Shown one piece after another: positions 1 through 6,636 of a stretch of DNA of 7,291 nucleotides (position 1 is the first letter of the stretch; every line of letters begins with the position of its first letter). The DNA is from Caulobacterales bacterium (GTDB taxonomy: Bacteria > Pseudomonadota > Alphaproteobacteria > Caulobacterales > Caulobacteraceae). The stretch spans positions 1-7,291 of the forward strand of contig CANKEA010000057.1 in the NCBI GenBank assembly GCA_947480815.1, in the 5' to 3' direction. Position numbers and translations under genes: made by a program. The notes under the pieces are model-generated. The model saw only the letters and a program-made list of their open reading frames with translations. It ran no database searches and was not told the origin of the DNA.

Positions 1-54
1 ATGCCTTCCCGTCGGGCCGACCAGGCTCTATTATGGGTGGCATTCTCGGTGTTC

Positions 55-62
55 GAAGGAAG
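55..62 (+). promoter_or_regulatory. Ribosome binding site for the TTG start of the serine hydrolase gene
   Basis: GAAGGAAG ends 6 nt before TTG at 69-71 (its AAGGA core is 8 nt away). With the in-frame TAA at 66-68 it supports this TTG as the true start. The stop and start abut as TAATTG. Confidence 0.65.
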
Positions 63-68
63 CGTTAA

Positions 69-2189
69 TTGCCACCCCGACCTGCCCTTCGCCTGACCCT
101 TAGCGCAGGCTTGGCCGCCTTAAGCCTGCTGGGCCTCAGCGCATTGGCCCAAACGCCGGAGATCGGTGCCACACCGGCCCGGCCGCCCTTGACCGCCGCT
201 GCGCCGCGCACAGCCAATCCCTACAGTCAGTTCTATACGCAGGCCCGCCGCACCGCCGGCGTCAATGTCACCTCAGCGGCGGGGCTGAAAGCCACTGTTC
301 TCTCGCCACCCGCTGGGCCCACCGTCGATACGGTGAAGCTGCAAGCCTATGTCGACGGCGTGGTCGACGCCACCATGACAGACGATCACCTGGCTGGGGC
401 CGCGGTAGTAGTGGTCCAAAACGGGCAGGTTGTGCTCAGCAAGGGCTATGGCATCGACCGCATCAGCCCGCGCCGCGCCGTCGATCCGGACCGCACCCTG
501 TTCCGGATCGGCTCGATCTCCGAGACCTTCACCTGGATTGCCCTGCAGAGGGAAATTGGCTCTGGTCGGATGCGGCTGAACGCACCGGTCAACCTCTACC
601 TGCCAGAACGGCTGCAGTTGAAGGATCAAGGGTTCAAGACCCCGGTGCGCCTGCGCGATCTGATGACCCACACCGGCGGTTTCGAGGACCGCGCGCTGGG
701 CCAACTGTACGAACGGGACTGGCAGCGTGTGCGGCCCTTGACCCTCTACCTGCGCCAAGAACAGCCCCGCCGGGTGCGTGAGCCAGGTCAGATGGTGTCC
801 TATTCCAACTATGGCGCGGGTCTGGCGGGGGCTGCGGTAGCCAATGTGCAGGGCAAGAGCTTTGAGCGGCTGATCGAGGAGGAAATCCTGATCCCGACGG
901 GCATGGCCAATACCACCTTCCGCGAACCCCATCCTAACCGGTCGGATCTCCCCCAGGCTATGACGCCGGGGATGGCCGCAAACGTCTCGCAGGGCTTTGG
1001 CTGGCAAAACGGCCAGTTCGCCCCACGCGCATTTGAATACATCGGCCAGGTCGCGCCCGCAGGCTCTGCCAGCGCGACCCCTGCCGACATGGGCCGCTAC
1101 ATGAGCCTATTGCTGGCCGGCGGAACCCTCGACGGTCGTACGGTCTATTCGCCGGCTGTGGACCGTGCGATCCGCACCCCGCTTTACCGTCCAGCTCAAG
1201 AGGTCGCAGGCTGGACCGCCGGCTTTGAAGACCTGCCCCTGCCCGGCGGGCGGCGCGGCCTGGGCCACGACGGCCAGACCCTGTCATTCCGCTCGAATAT
1301 GGTGCTGATCCCGTCGCTGAACCTTGGCGTATTCGTTGTGGCCAACAGCGAAGGGGGTGCGCATTTGACCCAGACCTTGGCACCCGCTCTGGTCCGCCAG
1401 ATGTTTGGGCCGCCGGTCGGCCCGCCGCCCGCCGCCCAGACACCGCCCGGAGCGCCCCAGGTCTATCCCGGCAAATACCTCACCAACCGCCGTGCCTATG
1501 CGGGCCTGGAAGCCTTTGTTGACCGCCTGTTTGGCCGCGCCACGGTATCGGCCCAGCCCGATGGCACCCTGGTGGTGGATATGGATGGCCAGAAACATGC
1601 CTATCTGCCTGCCCCCCGCTCTGGACTGTTCCGCGACGCCGAAGGCGGTGCCCCGCCGGTGGTGTTTGGTTTTGATGTCCGCGGCCGGGCCAAGACCCTA
1701 TTCGCCCCGACGGGGGGTGACACATTCCAGCGTCAAGGCCTACTCGACAGCCTGGGCCTGATGACGACGCTGGCCATCGCCACGGGAATATGCGCCTTGG
1801 CTGTTATCGGCGGCCTCTTCGCGCCTCTGGGCCAGCTGCGCCAGACCATGGTGCAGAGCCGCACAGCCTTAAGCCAGGCCCTGCAATCGTTGCTGTGGCT
1901 GATCGCCCTGATCTGTTTCGCGATCTGGGTGCTGCGCTCTGGCGACCGGCTGCGCCTGTCCTACGACTGGCCCGGGCCCCTGATCATCACCGCCTCGGCC
2001 TGTGCCCTGGTGGCGGGTGTCCTGGGCGTGCTAAACTTGCTGCTGGTACCGCTGGTGTGGAAGGGTGGACGGCGCCTCGACAGTTGGACCCTGGGGCGCA
2101 AGTTGCGCTTCACCTGCACGGCTCTGATCTTTACCGCGTTCACGGGCTTGATCGGGTTGTGGGGTGGTCTGACGCCCTGGGTGTCCTAA
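69..2189 (+). CDS. Exported beta-lactamase-fold serine hydrolase with C-terminal membrane domain; catalytic Lys replaced
   Basis: Seen: 706 residues. Residues 1-27 look like a signal peptide (Arg4/Arg8, hydrophobic core, ALA before Gln28). Residues about 90-445 match the beta-lactamase/class C PBP fold: GSISE at 148-152 where the family has GSxSK, YSN at 245-247, and GHDG at 399-402 in place of KTG. A Pro/Ala-rich linker (about 447-466) leads to a small domain (about 466-556), then four hydrophobic segments near 565-588, 606-622, 637-662 and 682-702. Family knowledge: the SxxK serine attacks the substrate and the lysine activates it; members act as esterases, peptidases or lactamases in the periplasm. 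Odd: the lysine reads as Glu152 (GAG at 522-524), so ordinary catalysis is doubtful. The TTG start is chosen because an in-frame TAA lies directly before it, GAAGGAAG lies 6 nt upstream, and it yields an intact signal peptide. Substrate unknown; family call firm. Confidence 0.9.
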   Translation: MPPRPALRLTLSAGLAALSLLGLSALAQTPEIGATPARPPLTAAAPRTANPYSQFYTQARRTAGVNVTSAAGLKATVLSPPAGPTVDTVKLQAYVDGVVDATMTDDHLAGAAVVVVQNGQVVLSKGYGIDRISPRRAVDPDRTLFRIGSISETFTWIALQREIGSGRMRLNAPVNLYLPERLQLKDQGFKTPVRLRDLMTHTGGFEDRALGQLYERDWQRVRPLTLYLRQEQPRRVREPGQMVSYSNYGAGLAGAAVANVQGKSFERLIEEEILIPTGMANTTFREPHPNRSDLPQAMTPGMAANVSQGFGWQNGQFAPRAFEYIGQVAPAGSASATPADMGRYMSLLLAGGTLDGRTVYSPAVDRAIRTPLYRPAQEVAGWTAGFEDLPLPGGRRGLGHDGQTLSFRSNMVLIPSLNLGVFVVANSEGGAHLTQTLAPALVRQMFGPPVGPPPAAQTPPGAPQVYPGKYLTNRRAYAGLEAFVDRLFGRATVSAQPDGTLVVDMDGQKHAYLPAPRSGLFRDAEGGAPPVVFGFDVRGRAKTLFAPTGGDTFQRQGLLDSLGLMTTLAIATGICALAVIGGLFAPLGQLRQTMVQSRTALSQALQSLLWLIALICFAIWVLRSGDRLRLSYDWPGPLIITASACALVAGVLGVLNLLLVPLVWKGGRRLDSWTLGRKLRFTCTALIFTAFTGLIGLWGGLTPWVS

Positions 2190-2225
2190 AAGCCTTGAAC
2201 CCCGGCGAGATCACCGTTTAGGACG

Positions 2226-2627
2226 TCAGTCAGGCGCGGCCGAGACCTTCTCTATACGGATCAGGATGCGCTCGCGCTCGCCGGCGCGGCGCTCGACCAG
2301 CAGGCGGCTAACCTGCGCGTCGTCGTGGAAGGCGTAGCCCTTGATGGCATCGAGAATGGCCTTGGCCAGGTTATCCAGATCGAGCCAGGGCGGATCACCG
2401 GTGTATTCCATGCCGATGGAAACGCTGAAGTCGCCAAACGCTGGCCGACTGCCGCGCCAGGTGGTGCGGAAGAATTCGCGGATCAGCGGCTTGTAAAAAC
2501 GGCCTTGGGTGGTCAAGCCATCGACGGTGATTTCAAGCCCGCCGGGGATTTCCCGCGCGCGGACCTTGCCGTGGGCAATCCATTCATCGGTTCGCAGGGC
2601 CAAGCGCCAATCTTTCAACAGCGACAA
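2226..2627 (-). CDS. RusA-like Holliday junction resolvase (crossover junction endodeoxyribonuclease)
   Basis: Seen: 133 residues with the RusA signature LDLDNLAKAILDAIKG at 82-97 followed by HDDAQV at 101-106. Family knowledge: E. coli RusA (120 residues) uses Asp70, Asp72, Asp91 and Lys76 to bind metal and cut four-way junctions as a dimer. The equivalents here are Asp83, Asp85, Asp103 and Lys89, with near-identical spacing, so the active site looks intact. It would act on cytoplasmic DNA during recombination or repair. Context: convergent with the serine hydrolase (36 bp apart) and divergent from msrP (49 bp apart), with no phage genes nearby. The start is uncertain: TTG at 2627 lies two codons after an in-frame TAG with little Shine-Dalgarno; the TTG at codon 4 has GAG about 10 nt upstream and is the alternative. 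Whether it is a housekeeping copy or a prophage remnant cannot be told here. Confidence 0.85.
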   Translation of the reverse strand: MSLLKDWRLALRTDEWIAHGKVRAREIPGGLEITVDGLTTQGRFYKPLIREFFRTTWRGSRPAFGDFSVSIGMEYTGDPPWLDLDNLAKAILDAIKGYAFHDDAQVSRLLVERRAGERERILIRIEKVSAAPD

Positions 2628-2662
2628 ACTCTAGCCGCTTATGCATCATAGTGTGGCGCGAT

Positions 2663-2668
2663 AGGGAG
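2663..2668 (+). promoter_or_regulatory. Ribosome binding site of msrP
   Basis: AGGGAG lies 8 nt before the ATG at 2677, in the 49-bp gap shared with the divergent RusA-like gene. It confirms the chosen msrP start, which leaves a Tat signal beginning about 20 residues in. I could not define a convincing -35/-10 pair in this gap. Confidence 0.6.
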
Positions 2669-2676
2669 TCTCTCCG

Positions 2677-3609
2677 ATGCTAATCCGTCATGCTGCTGAC
2701 CTGAGCGAGAACGACGTCACCGACCAGGGGCTGTATCGTCGCCGCCGCGAGTTCATGACCGGTGCCATCGCCATGGGCTCGGCCGGAGTACTGGGGCTGC
2801 CGGAACTGGCCAGGGCCGCACCGCTGACTACGGTGAAAAGCGCTTATACCGTCGACGAAACCTTGACCCCCAAGGATGCCGTAAGCGGCTACAACAACTT
2901 CTATGAGTTTGGCACGGACAAGGATGAACCGGCCAAGAACGCCGGCTCGCTAAAGCCCCGCCCCTGGACCGTCGTCGTCGATGGGCTCTGCGCCAAGCCG
3001 CAGCGGTTCGATATCGACGCCCTAATCAAGCGCTTCCCGATCGAGGAGCGGATCTATCGCCACCGCTGCGTCGAAGCCTGGTCCATGGTCATACCGTGGA
3101 ACGGATTCCCACTGGCCGCGCTCCTCAACGCCGTGCAACCCACCGCCAAGGCCAAGTTCGTTAGCTTTACCACCCTGCTAGATCCCAAGCAGATGCCCGG
3201 GCAAAACGAGAACTACGTGCCCTGGCCCTACCGCGAGGGCCTGCGGCTGGACGAAGCCATGAATCCGCTGACCCTTCTGGCGGTTGGCCTCTATGGCGAG
3301 ACCTTGCCCAACCAGAACGGCGCGCCGATCCGGCTGGTGGTGCCCTGGAAATACGGCTTCAAGGGTGCCAAATCGATCGTCAAAATAAGCTTGGTCGAAA
3401 ACCAGCCCCAGACCAGCTGGAACATGATCAACGCGCGCGAATATGGCTTCTATTCAAATGTAAATCCGGCCGTCGACCATCCGCGCTGGAGCCAGGCGAG
3501 CGAACGCCGCATCGGCGACTTCTTCCGCCACAAGACCCTGCCCTTCAACGGCTACGCCGATCAGGTCGTCAAGCTCTATACTGGCATGGACCTGAAGCGG
3601 TTCTATTGA
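2677..3609 (+). CDS. msrP: Protein-methionine-sulfoxide reductase catalytic subunit MsrP (YedY), molybdenum cofactor enzyme
   Basis: Role (family knowledge): periplasmic Mo-molybdopterin oxidoreductase that reduces methionine sulfoxide in envelope proteins, repairing damage by hypochlorous acid and other oxidants; electrons come from MsrQ. Seen: 310 residues. A twin-arginine signal (Arg23-Arg24-Glu-Phe-Met, hydrophobic stretch 28-41, cleavage likely at ARA-A near 47) implies folded export after cofactor insertion. The sulfite-oxidase-type core carries [10 protein letters not shown] at 128-137, in which Cys131 should be the Mo-ligating cysteine. NPYREGL-type elements around 183-190 (PWPYREGL) and [17 protein letters not shown] at 219-235 are also typical. 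Length is close to the E. coli protein (334). The ATG has a good AGGGAG site. First gene of a two-gene operon, 4 bp from msrQ. No missing key residue seen. Confidence 0.97.
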   Translation: MLIRHAADLSENDVTDQGLYRRRREFMTGAIAMGSAGVLGLPELARAAPLTTVKSAYTVDETLTPKDAVSGYNNFYEFGTDKDEPAKNAGSLKPRPWTVVVDGLCAKPQRFDIDALIKRFPIEERIYRHRCVEAWSMVIPWNGFPLAALLNAVQPTAKAKFVSFTTLLDPKQMPGQNENYVPWPYREGLRLDEAMNPLTLLAVGLYGETLPNQNGAPIRLVVPWKYGFKGAKSIVKISLVENQPQTSWNMINAREYGFYSNVNPAVDHPRWSQASERRIGDFFRHKTLPFNGYADQVVKLYTGMDLKRFY

Positions 3610-3613
3610 TCGC

Positions 3614-4234
3614 ATGAACAAGCGGCTGATCTACATCGCCGTTTGGTTGGCTTTGCTCGCGCCCCTGCCGGCAGTGATCGTCTTTGGCGTCACCGCCTTT
3701 AACCCGATCGAATATATCGAGCGCAATCTCGGCCTATGGGGCCTGCGCTTTCTGATCATTGGCCTGGTCATCACACCGATGGCGCGGATTTTCCGTCGGC
3801 CGACGCTGATCCGCTACCGGCGCACCGTGGGCCTGTTCGCCTTCACCTATGTGCTGCTGCATTGGCTGAGCTACATCGTGCTCGACCTGTACTTCGACTG
3901 GCCGGTGATCCTGAAGGACATCTATAAGCGGCCGTTCATCACCATCGGCATGGCCGCCTTCGTGGCCCTCATTCCCCTGGCCGTGACCTCCACCGATGCC
4001 CTGCGCCGCAGGCTCGGGCCAGTTATATGGGAGCGCTTGCACCAGCTGATCTATCTGATCGTGCCGGCGGGGCTCGTGCACTATTGGCTTATGGTCAAGG
4101 CGGATCACCGCTCGCAGTTGGCCTATGGCTCAATCATCATCGCCCTGCTGGCATGGCGCATCACCGACAAGGCGCAAGCCGCAGCGCGCCGCCGGGCGCG
4201 AGCGGCGGAAAAGGCCGCGCGAACGGCTGCCTAG
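3614..4234 (+). CDS. msrQ: Protein-methionine-sulfoxide reductase haem-binding subunit MsrQ (YedZ)
   Basis: Role (family knowledge): inner-membrane b-haem protein of the ferric-reductase-like superfamily that passes electrons from the quinone pool or a cytoplasmic flavin reductase to MsrP in the periplasm. Seen: 206 residues with about six hydrophobic segments (roughly 6-27, 41-56, 72-92, 108-125, 145-160, 169-183). Histidines sit at His83 (LLHWLSY), His143 (RLHQLIY) and His156 (GLVHYWL). Their 60- and 13-residue spacing agrees with the haem-ligand histidines I recall for E. coli MsrQ. The tail 188-206 is rich in Arg and Ala and likely cytoplasmic. The ATG follows the msrP stop by 4 bp without a strong ribosome site, so translation is probably coupled. 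It converges with the 559-residue gene 21 bp downstream. Confidence 0.96.
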   Translation: MNKRLIYIAVWLALLAPLPAVIVFGVTAFNPIEYIERNLGLWGLRFLIIGLVITPMARIFRRPTLIRYRRTVGLFAFTYVLLHWLSYIVLDLYFDWPVILKDIYKRPFITIGMAAFVALIPLAVTSTDALRRRLGPVIWERLHQLIYLIVPAGLVHYWLMVKADHRSQLAYGSIIIALLAWRITDKAQAAARRRARAAEKAARTAA

Positions 4235-4250
4235 ACCGGCCCGGGCTGGT
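4235..4250. terminator. Possible short hairpin between convergent gene ends
   Basis: ACCGGC-CCGG-GCTGGT forms a 6-bp stem (one G-T pair) with a 4-nt loop. It fills most of the 21-bp gap between the msrQ stop and the stop of the opposing gene. No T-run follows on either strand, so a classic intrinsic terminator is not shown; the position is the main support. Confidence 0.25.
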
Positions 4251-4255
4251 GCGCC

Positions 4256-5935
4256 TTAGCCCCGCATATAGAGGTCGATGATCGACCCAAGATCATTTTC
4301 GGTACATTCATCAGACTTTTCCGGCACCGCCAGGGGATCGGGATTGAGCCGACGAACGAAGGTTTCGGTCGTCCAAGGCTCGGCCAGGACTTCGGGATCA
4401 TCGACCGTGAATTGATAGTACAGCAGATCGCCCTGCCGACGCAGGCGCTCAGTCACCTTCATCGCGGCGGTATGGAAATATCCAGCCCAGTTCAGCCAAG
4501 TGGCGTCGTTAAAGCCCACCGACTCGATGAGCATGGTGTCGCCATCCCAATGGCCCAGCGGCATGCCCAGGGCGAAGGAATAGTCGCTATCGCTCTCCGA
4601 CCTTGCGCGGCCATCGGTTGGCACCACCCGCACCGAGGCACCGGCATAGGCGACGTTCATCGTCCAAAGCTCCTTGGGCGTCTGTATAATGCGCAGTGGC
4701 GCGCCCTGACGCGGAACGCCGGCGGCAAAACAGCGGAACACTGGGTCGACATCGACCTTGCTGAAATCAAGATCGCGGACCTTTTGCCAGTATTCCGGCT
4801 TGTAGATCGGCTTGTTGCGATAGGAGCCCTTCTGCAAAACGAACTGATCGGGCTCGAAGGTTCCGCGCCGACGCAGGGCATAGGGCTCTGCGGGCGAGGG
4901 GAAGCCGCCATTCCATTGTCCGTTCAGGTCAGGATGCCCGTCGGCCAAACGCGGCGTGGGGAGACTGGATTTGGCCTGCTGGAAGAAGGCATCGGCCGGA
5001 TCGATCCGGCGGGCCGGCGGTGCCCAACCATCGGCTGGTGCCGGCGGGGGGCTCGCCGCAGCGACCGTCGCAGGGTGCGGCAATTCAACCGGAACCGGAA
5101 ACACCACATAGGGGTTCGACTTGAAATCGGTCGAGGTCAGGTCGGCATAGGGCTTGCCATCCATGGTCACGACCATCTTGGACGGGAAAACCACCAGCTG
5201 TTTTGACTCAAGCGTATCGATGAACGCCCCGTAGGACGCGACATAGATGTGTTTGTTGATCTTCGCCGTAACGGAGACCGGAAGGTTGGCCTCATCGAGC
5301 GTTACCGTGACCGGTATCCCGTCATAGGGGGAAGCACCGCTGATAACGGTCTTGCCGCCGACTGTTGAGACCTTGGCGTTACCCTCGGCCTCGACCAGTG
5401 CCGTCAAGGCACCGAAGGGCGACAGTTTGTAAAGCGGGGCTAGGTCGGCCACCGCCTTGGGAGCGGCGGCCAGGAACACGCCTTCCTGCCTCTCGGTCCA
5501 GCCAAGTGTGTCATTGAACACCGTGATCGCCGTCGTTGGCTTGTCACCGCCGGTCGTTACCGCAACCCGTGCCGCGGGCAGCATGTAATTGAGCTGAACG
5601 TTGAGTTTATCGATCTTCACCGGTGCCTTACCGCCGATCGAAAGCGTCCCAGTCGCCGAATAGAGGATCGTGGTGATGCTCTTGAGGCCAAGCGGTCGGG
5701 TTCGCCCCATGCCGACCGCCTCGGCCGCGTCCTTGACCGCCTGGGGCGTGCAGGTGCCGGCAACCTCGTAGGCGTGGGCCACGCCGTCGTTATCGCCGAA
5801 AACGCCATAGGCGGGTCTGGCATAACCGTTAACACCACAGCTCGGGAGGCTGGCTGCCGGGGCAGAGGGCCCTTGAGCGACAGCAGCGGAACCCATCAGA
5901 GCGATCAGCCCTGCAAGCGCGACGTACTTCAGCAC
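4256..5935 (-). CDS. Exported two-domain protein of unknown function with C-terminal GHWDGDT-type family domain
   Basis: Seen: 559 residues. Residues 1-20 are a signal peptide (AVA before Gln21). A beta-rich N-terminal part (about 30-285), with Cys33 and Cys62 possibly disulphide bonded, ends in NPYVVFPVPVE. An Ala/Pro-rich linker (286-310) follows. The C-terminal part (about 325-559) carries DLNGQW (337), KPEYWQKVRDLD (379), RCFAAGVPR (401), RVVPTDGR (436), GHWDGDTMLIESVGFNDATW (461-480), HTAAMKVTERLRR (488) and DDPEVLAEPWT (512). Family knowledge: this C-terminal pattern recurs in uncharacterised exported proteins of Acidobacteria and Proteobacteria, usually without the extra N-terminal half; I know of no assigned activity. 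The N-terminal half resembles LolA-like or lipoprotein-carrier beta sheets only in general character. The GTG start is supported by AGGGAGG 7 nt upstream and the signal peptide. It is divergent from the DUF6152 gene, suggesting a shared regulatory region. Confidence 0.88.
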   Translation of the reverse strand: MLKYVALAGLIALMGSAAVAQGPSAPAASLPSCGVNGYARPAYGVFGDNDGVAHAYEVAGTCTPQAVKDAAEAVGMGRTRPLGLKSITTILYSATGTLSIGGKAPVKIDKLNVQLNYMLPAARVAVTTGGDKPTTAITVFNDTLGWTERQEGVFLAAAPKAVADLAPLYKLSPFGALTALVEAEGNAKVSTVGGKTVISGASPYDGIPVTVTLDEANLPVSVTAKINKHIYVASYGAFIDTLESKQLVVFPSKMVVTMDGKPYADLTSTDFKSNPYVVFPVPVELPHPATVAAASPPPAPADGWAPPARRIDPADAFFQQAKSSLPTPRLADGHPDLNGQWNGGFPSPAEPYALRRRGTFEPDQFVLQKGSYRNKPIYKPEYWQKVRDLDFSKVDVDPVFRCFAAGVPRQGAPLRIIQTPKELWTMNVAYAGASVRVVPTDGRARSESDSDYSFALGMPLGHWDGDTMLIESVGFNDATWLNWAGYFHTAAMKVTERLRRQGDLLYYQFTVDDPEVLAEPWTTETFVRRLNPDPLAVPEKSDECTENDLGSIIDLYMRG

Positions 5936-5942
5936 GTTTAGG

Positions 5943-5949
5943 CCTCCCT
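5943..5949 (-). promoter_or_regulatory. Strong ribosome binding site for the GTG start of the 559-residue protein
   Basis: On the minus strand AGGGAGG lies 7 nt before the GTG at 5935-5933. This near-ideal Shine-Dalgarno decides the non-ATG start, which also gives a complete signal peptide. Confidence 0.75.
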
Positions 5950-6049
5950 ATGCCATTTCTACGACGATGACCCGATCCTGGCGCAGCGTCAATTTTGGCC
6001 ACAACGGAGCACTGAACTCTACCAGATACAAGCGCCGCACGACCGTCGA

Positions 6050-6079
6050 GATGACCGAAACCCGCCGGCGCCGGTCATC
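6050..6079. repeat. Inverted repeat, candidate operator
   Basis: GATGACCG (6050-6057) and CGGTCATC (6072-6079) are exact reverse complements around 14 nt. A perfect 10-bp palindrome CCGGCGCCGG (6065-6074) overlaps the right arm. It lies about 87 bp upstream of the DUF6152 start and 115 bp upstream of the leftward gene. An operator is one reading; an RNA hairpin in a 5' leader is another. Confidence 0.4.
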
Positions 6080-6165
6080 GATTGCATCGCGGCCGAGCTA
6101 GGCGTATTTTTGCCTGAGCGATCAAGACAGCTCGTCAGAACAATTCGCGTTTAGGGAACACGACC

Positions 6166-6549
6166 ATGAAAAAGCGGCTTACGAGCCTCGTCTTGGCGTC
6201 TGTGCTGGCGATGGCCGCCTCCCCAACCCTGGCGCATCATTCGGCAAACGCCCAATTTGATACGAGCAAGGAAGTCACGCTCAAGGGCACCCTTGTCGAG
6301 TTGCGCGACATCAATCCGCACTCCCGATGGGTGGTCGAGATTCAGAATGCCGCCGGGAAGGTCGAGAAGTGGGAATTCGAGGGTGTCAGCCCTACGGCGT
6401 TGCGCCGCCAAGGCATCAAGGTCAAGGAAGAGATCAAGCCGGGCGAAACCTATACCTTCACCTTCGCGCCGACCTGGGATGGTTCAAAAGGTGGATTGCT
6501 TGTGGCCATGGACATCCGTGGTCGCCACGTCATCTACGTCAAAATCTAG
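6166..6549 (+). CDS. DUF6152-type small exported protein with predicted N-terminal His-His-Ser
   Basis: Seen: 127 residues. A signal peptide (Lys2-Lys3-Arg4, hydrophobic 5-18, SPTLA) should be cut after Ala23, leaving a roughly 104-residue periplasmic protein that starts HHS. Then come FDTSKEVTLKGTLVEL (31-46), NPHSRW (50-55), KWEFEGVSPTALRRQGIK (68-85) and KPGETYTFTFAPTWDGSKGG (91-110). This order (HHS, FD, GTxxE, NPHs, WxFEG.SP..LRR.G, pG) is what I know as DUF6152, a family without assigned function. His24, His25 and His52 are the notable polar residues. The ATG has AGGGA 8 nt upstream. First gene of a rightward operon with two membrane proteins, divergent from the 559-residue gene. Metal binding by the N-terminal histidine is my inference, not established. 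Confidence 0.9.
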   Translation: MKKRLTSLVLASVLAMAASPTLAHHSANAQFDTSKEVTLKGTLVELRDINPHSRWVVEIQNAAGKVEKWEFEGVSPTALRRQGIKVKEEIKPGETYTFTFAPTWDGSKGGLLVAMDIRGRHVIYVKI

Positions 6550-6636
6550 GGCAACAACGGGCTTAGGTGCCGGCAGGCGTGCTAGGTCTGGTCATGGGGC
6601 GCGACGAAAGCGACGGATCGATCTATTGAGGGCGAG

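Larger units (their letters stand above)
5936..6165. promoter_or_regulatory. Divergent intergenic control region
   Basis: This 230-bp spacer separates the leftward exported-protein gene from the rightward DUF6152 operon, so it must hold promoters for both arms unless transcription enters from outside. It contains ribosome sites at both ends, an 8-bp inverted repeat at 6050-6079, a further GATGACC copy at 5966-5972 and an AT-rich stretch near 6104-6111 (GTATTTTT). I see no protein gene in it and no -35/-10 pair good enough to call. Confidence 0.55.

Noticed and set aside
29..34. TATTAT as a -10 box for the serine hydrolase
   Set aside because: No credible -35 element sits 16-18 bp upstream (TTCCCG at 6-11), so a promoter cannot be supported.
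273..1007. Long antisense open frame (244 codons) inside the serine hydrolase gene
   Set aside because: It mirrors the codon bias of a GC-rich gene, has no recognisable motif or good ribosome site, and lies wholly within a clear coding sequence.
1399..1466. GC-rich repetitive stretch (CCGCCGGTCGGCCCGCCGCC) as a structural repeat
   Set aside because: It simply encodes the Pro/Ala linker of the serine hydrolase.
2613..2650. Promoter for msrP around TTCAAC and TATGCA
   Set aside because: Spacing is about 20 bp and both hexamers match poorly.
2325..2651. 108-codon plus-strand open frame opposite the RusA-like gene
   Set aside because: The RusA catalytic signature on the minus strand is decisive, and the plus frame shows no domain.
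4412..5206. 264-codon plus-strand open frame opposite the 559-residue exported protein
   Set aside because: The minus-strand protein has a signal peptide, family motifs and a strong ribosome site over the same region; this frame has none of these.
6110..6138. TTGCCT as a -35 box for the DUF6152 operon
   Set aside because: The hexamer 17 bp downstream (CGTCAG) does not resemble a -10.
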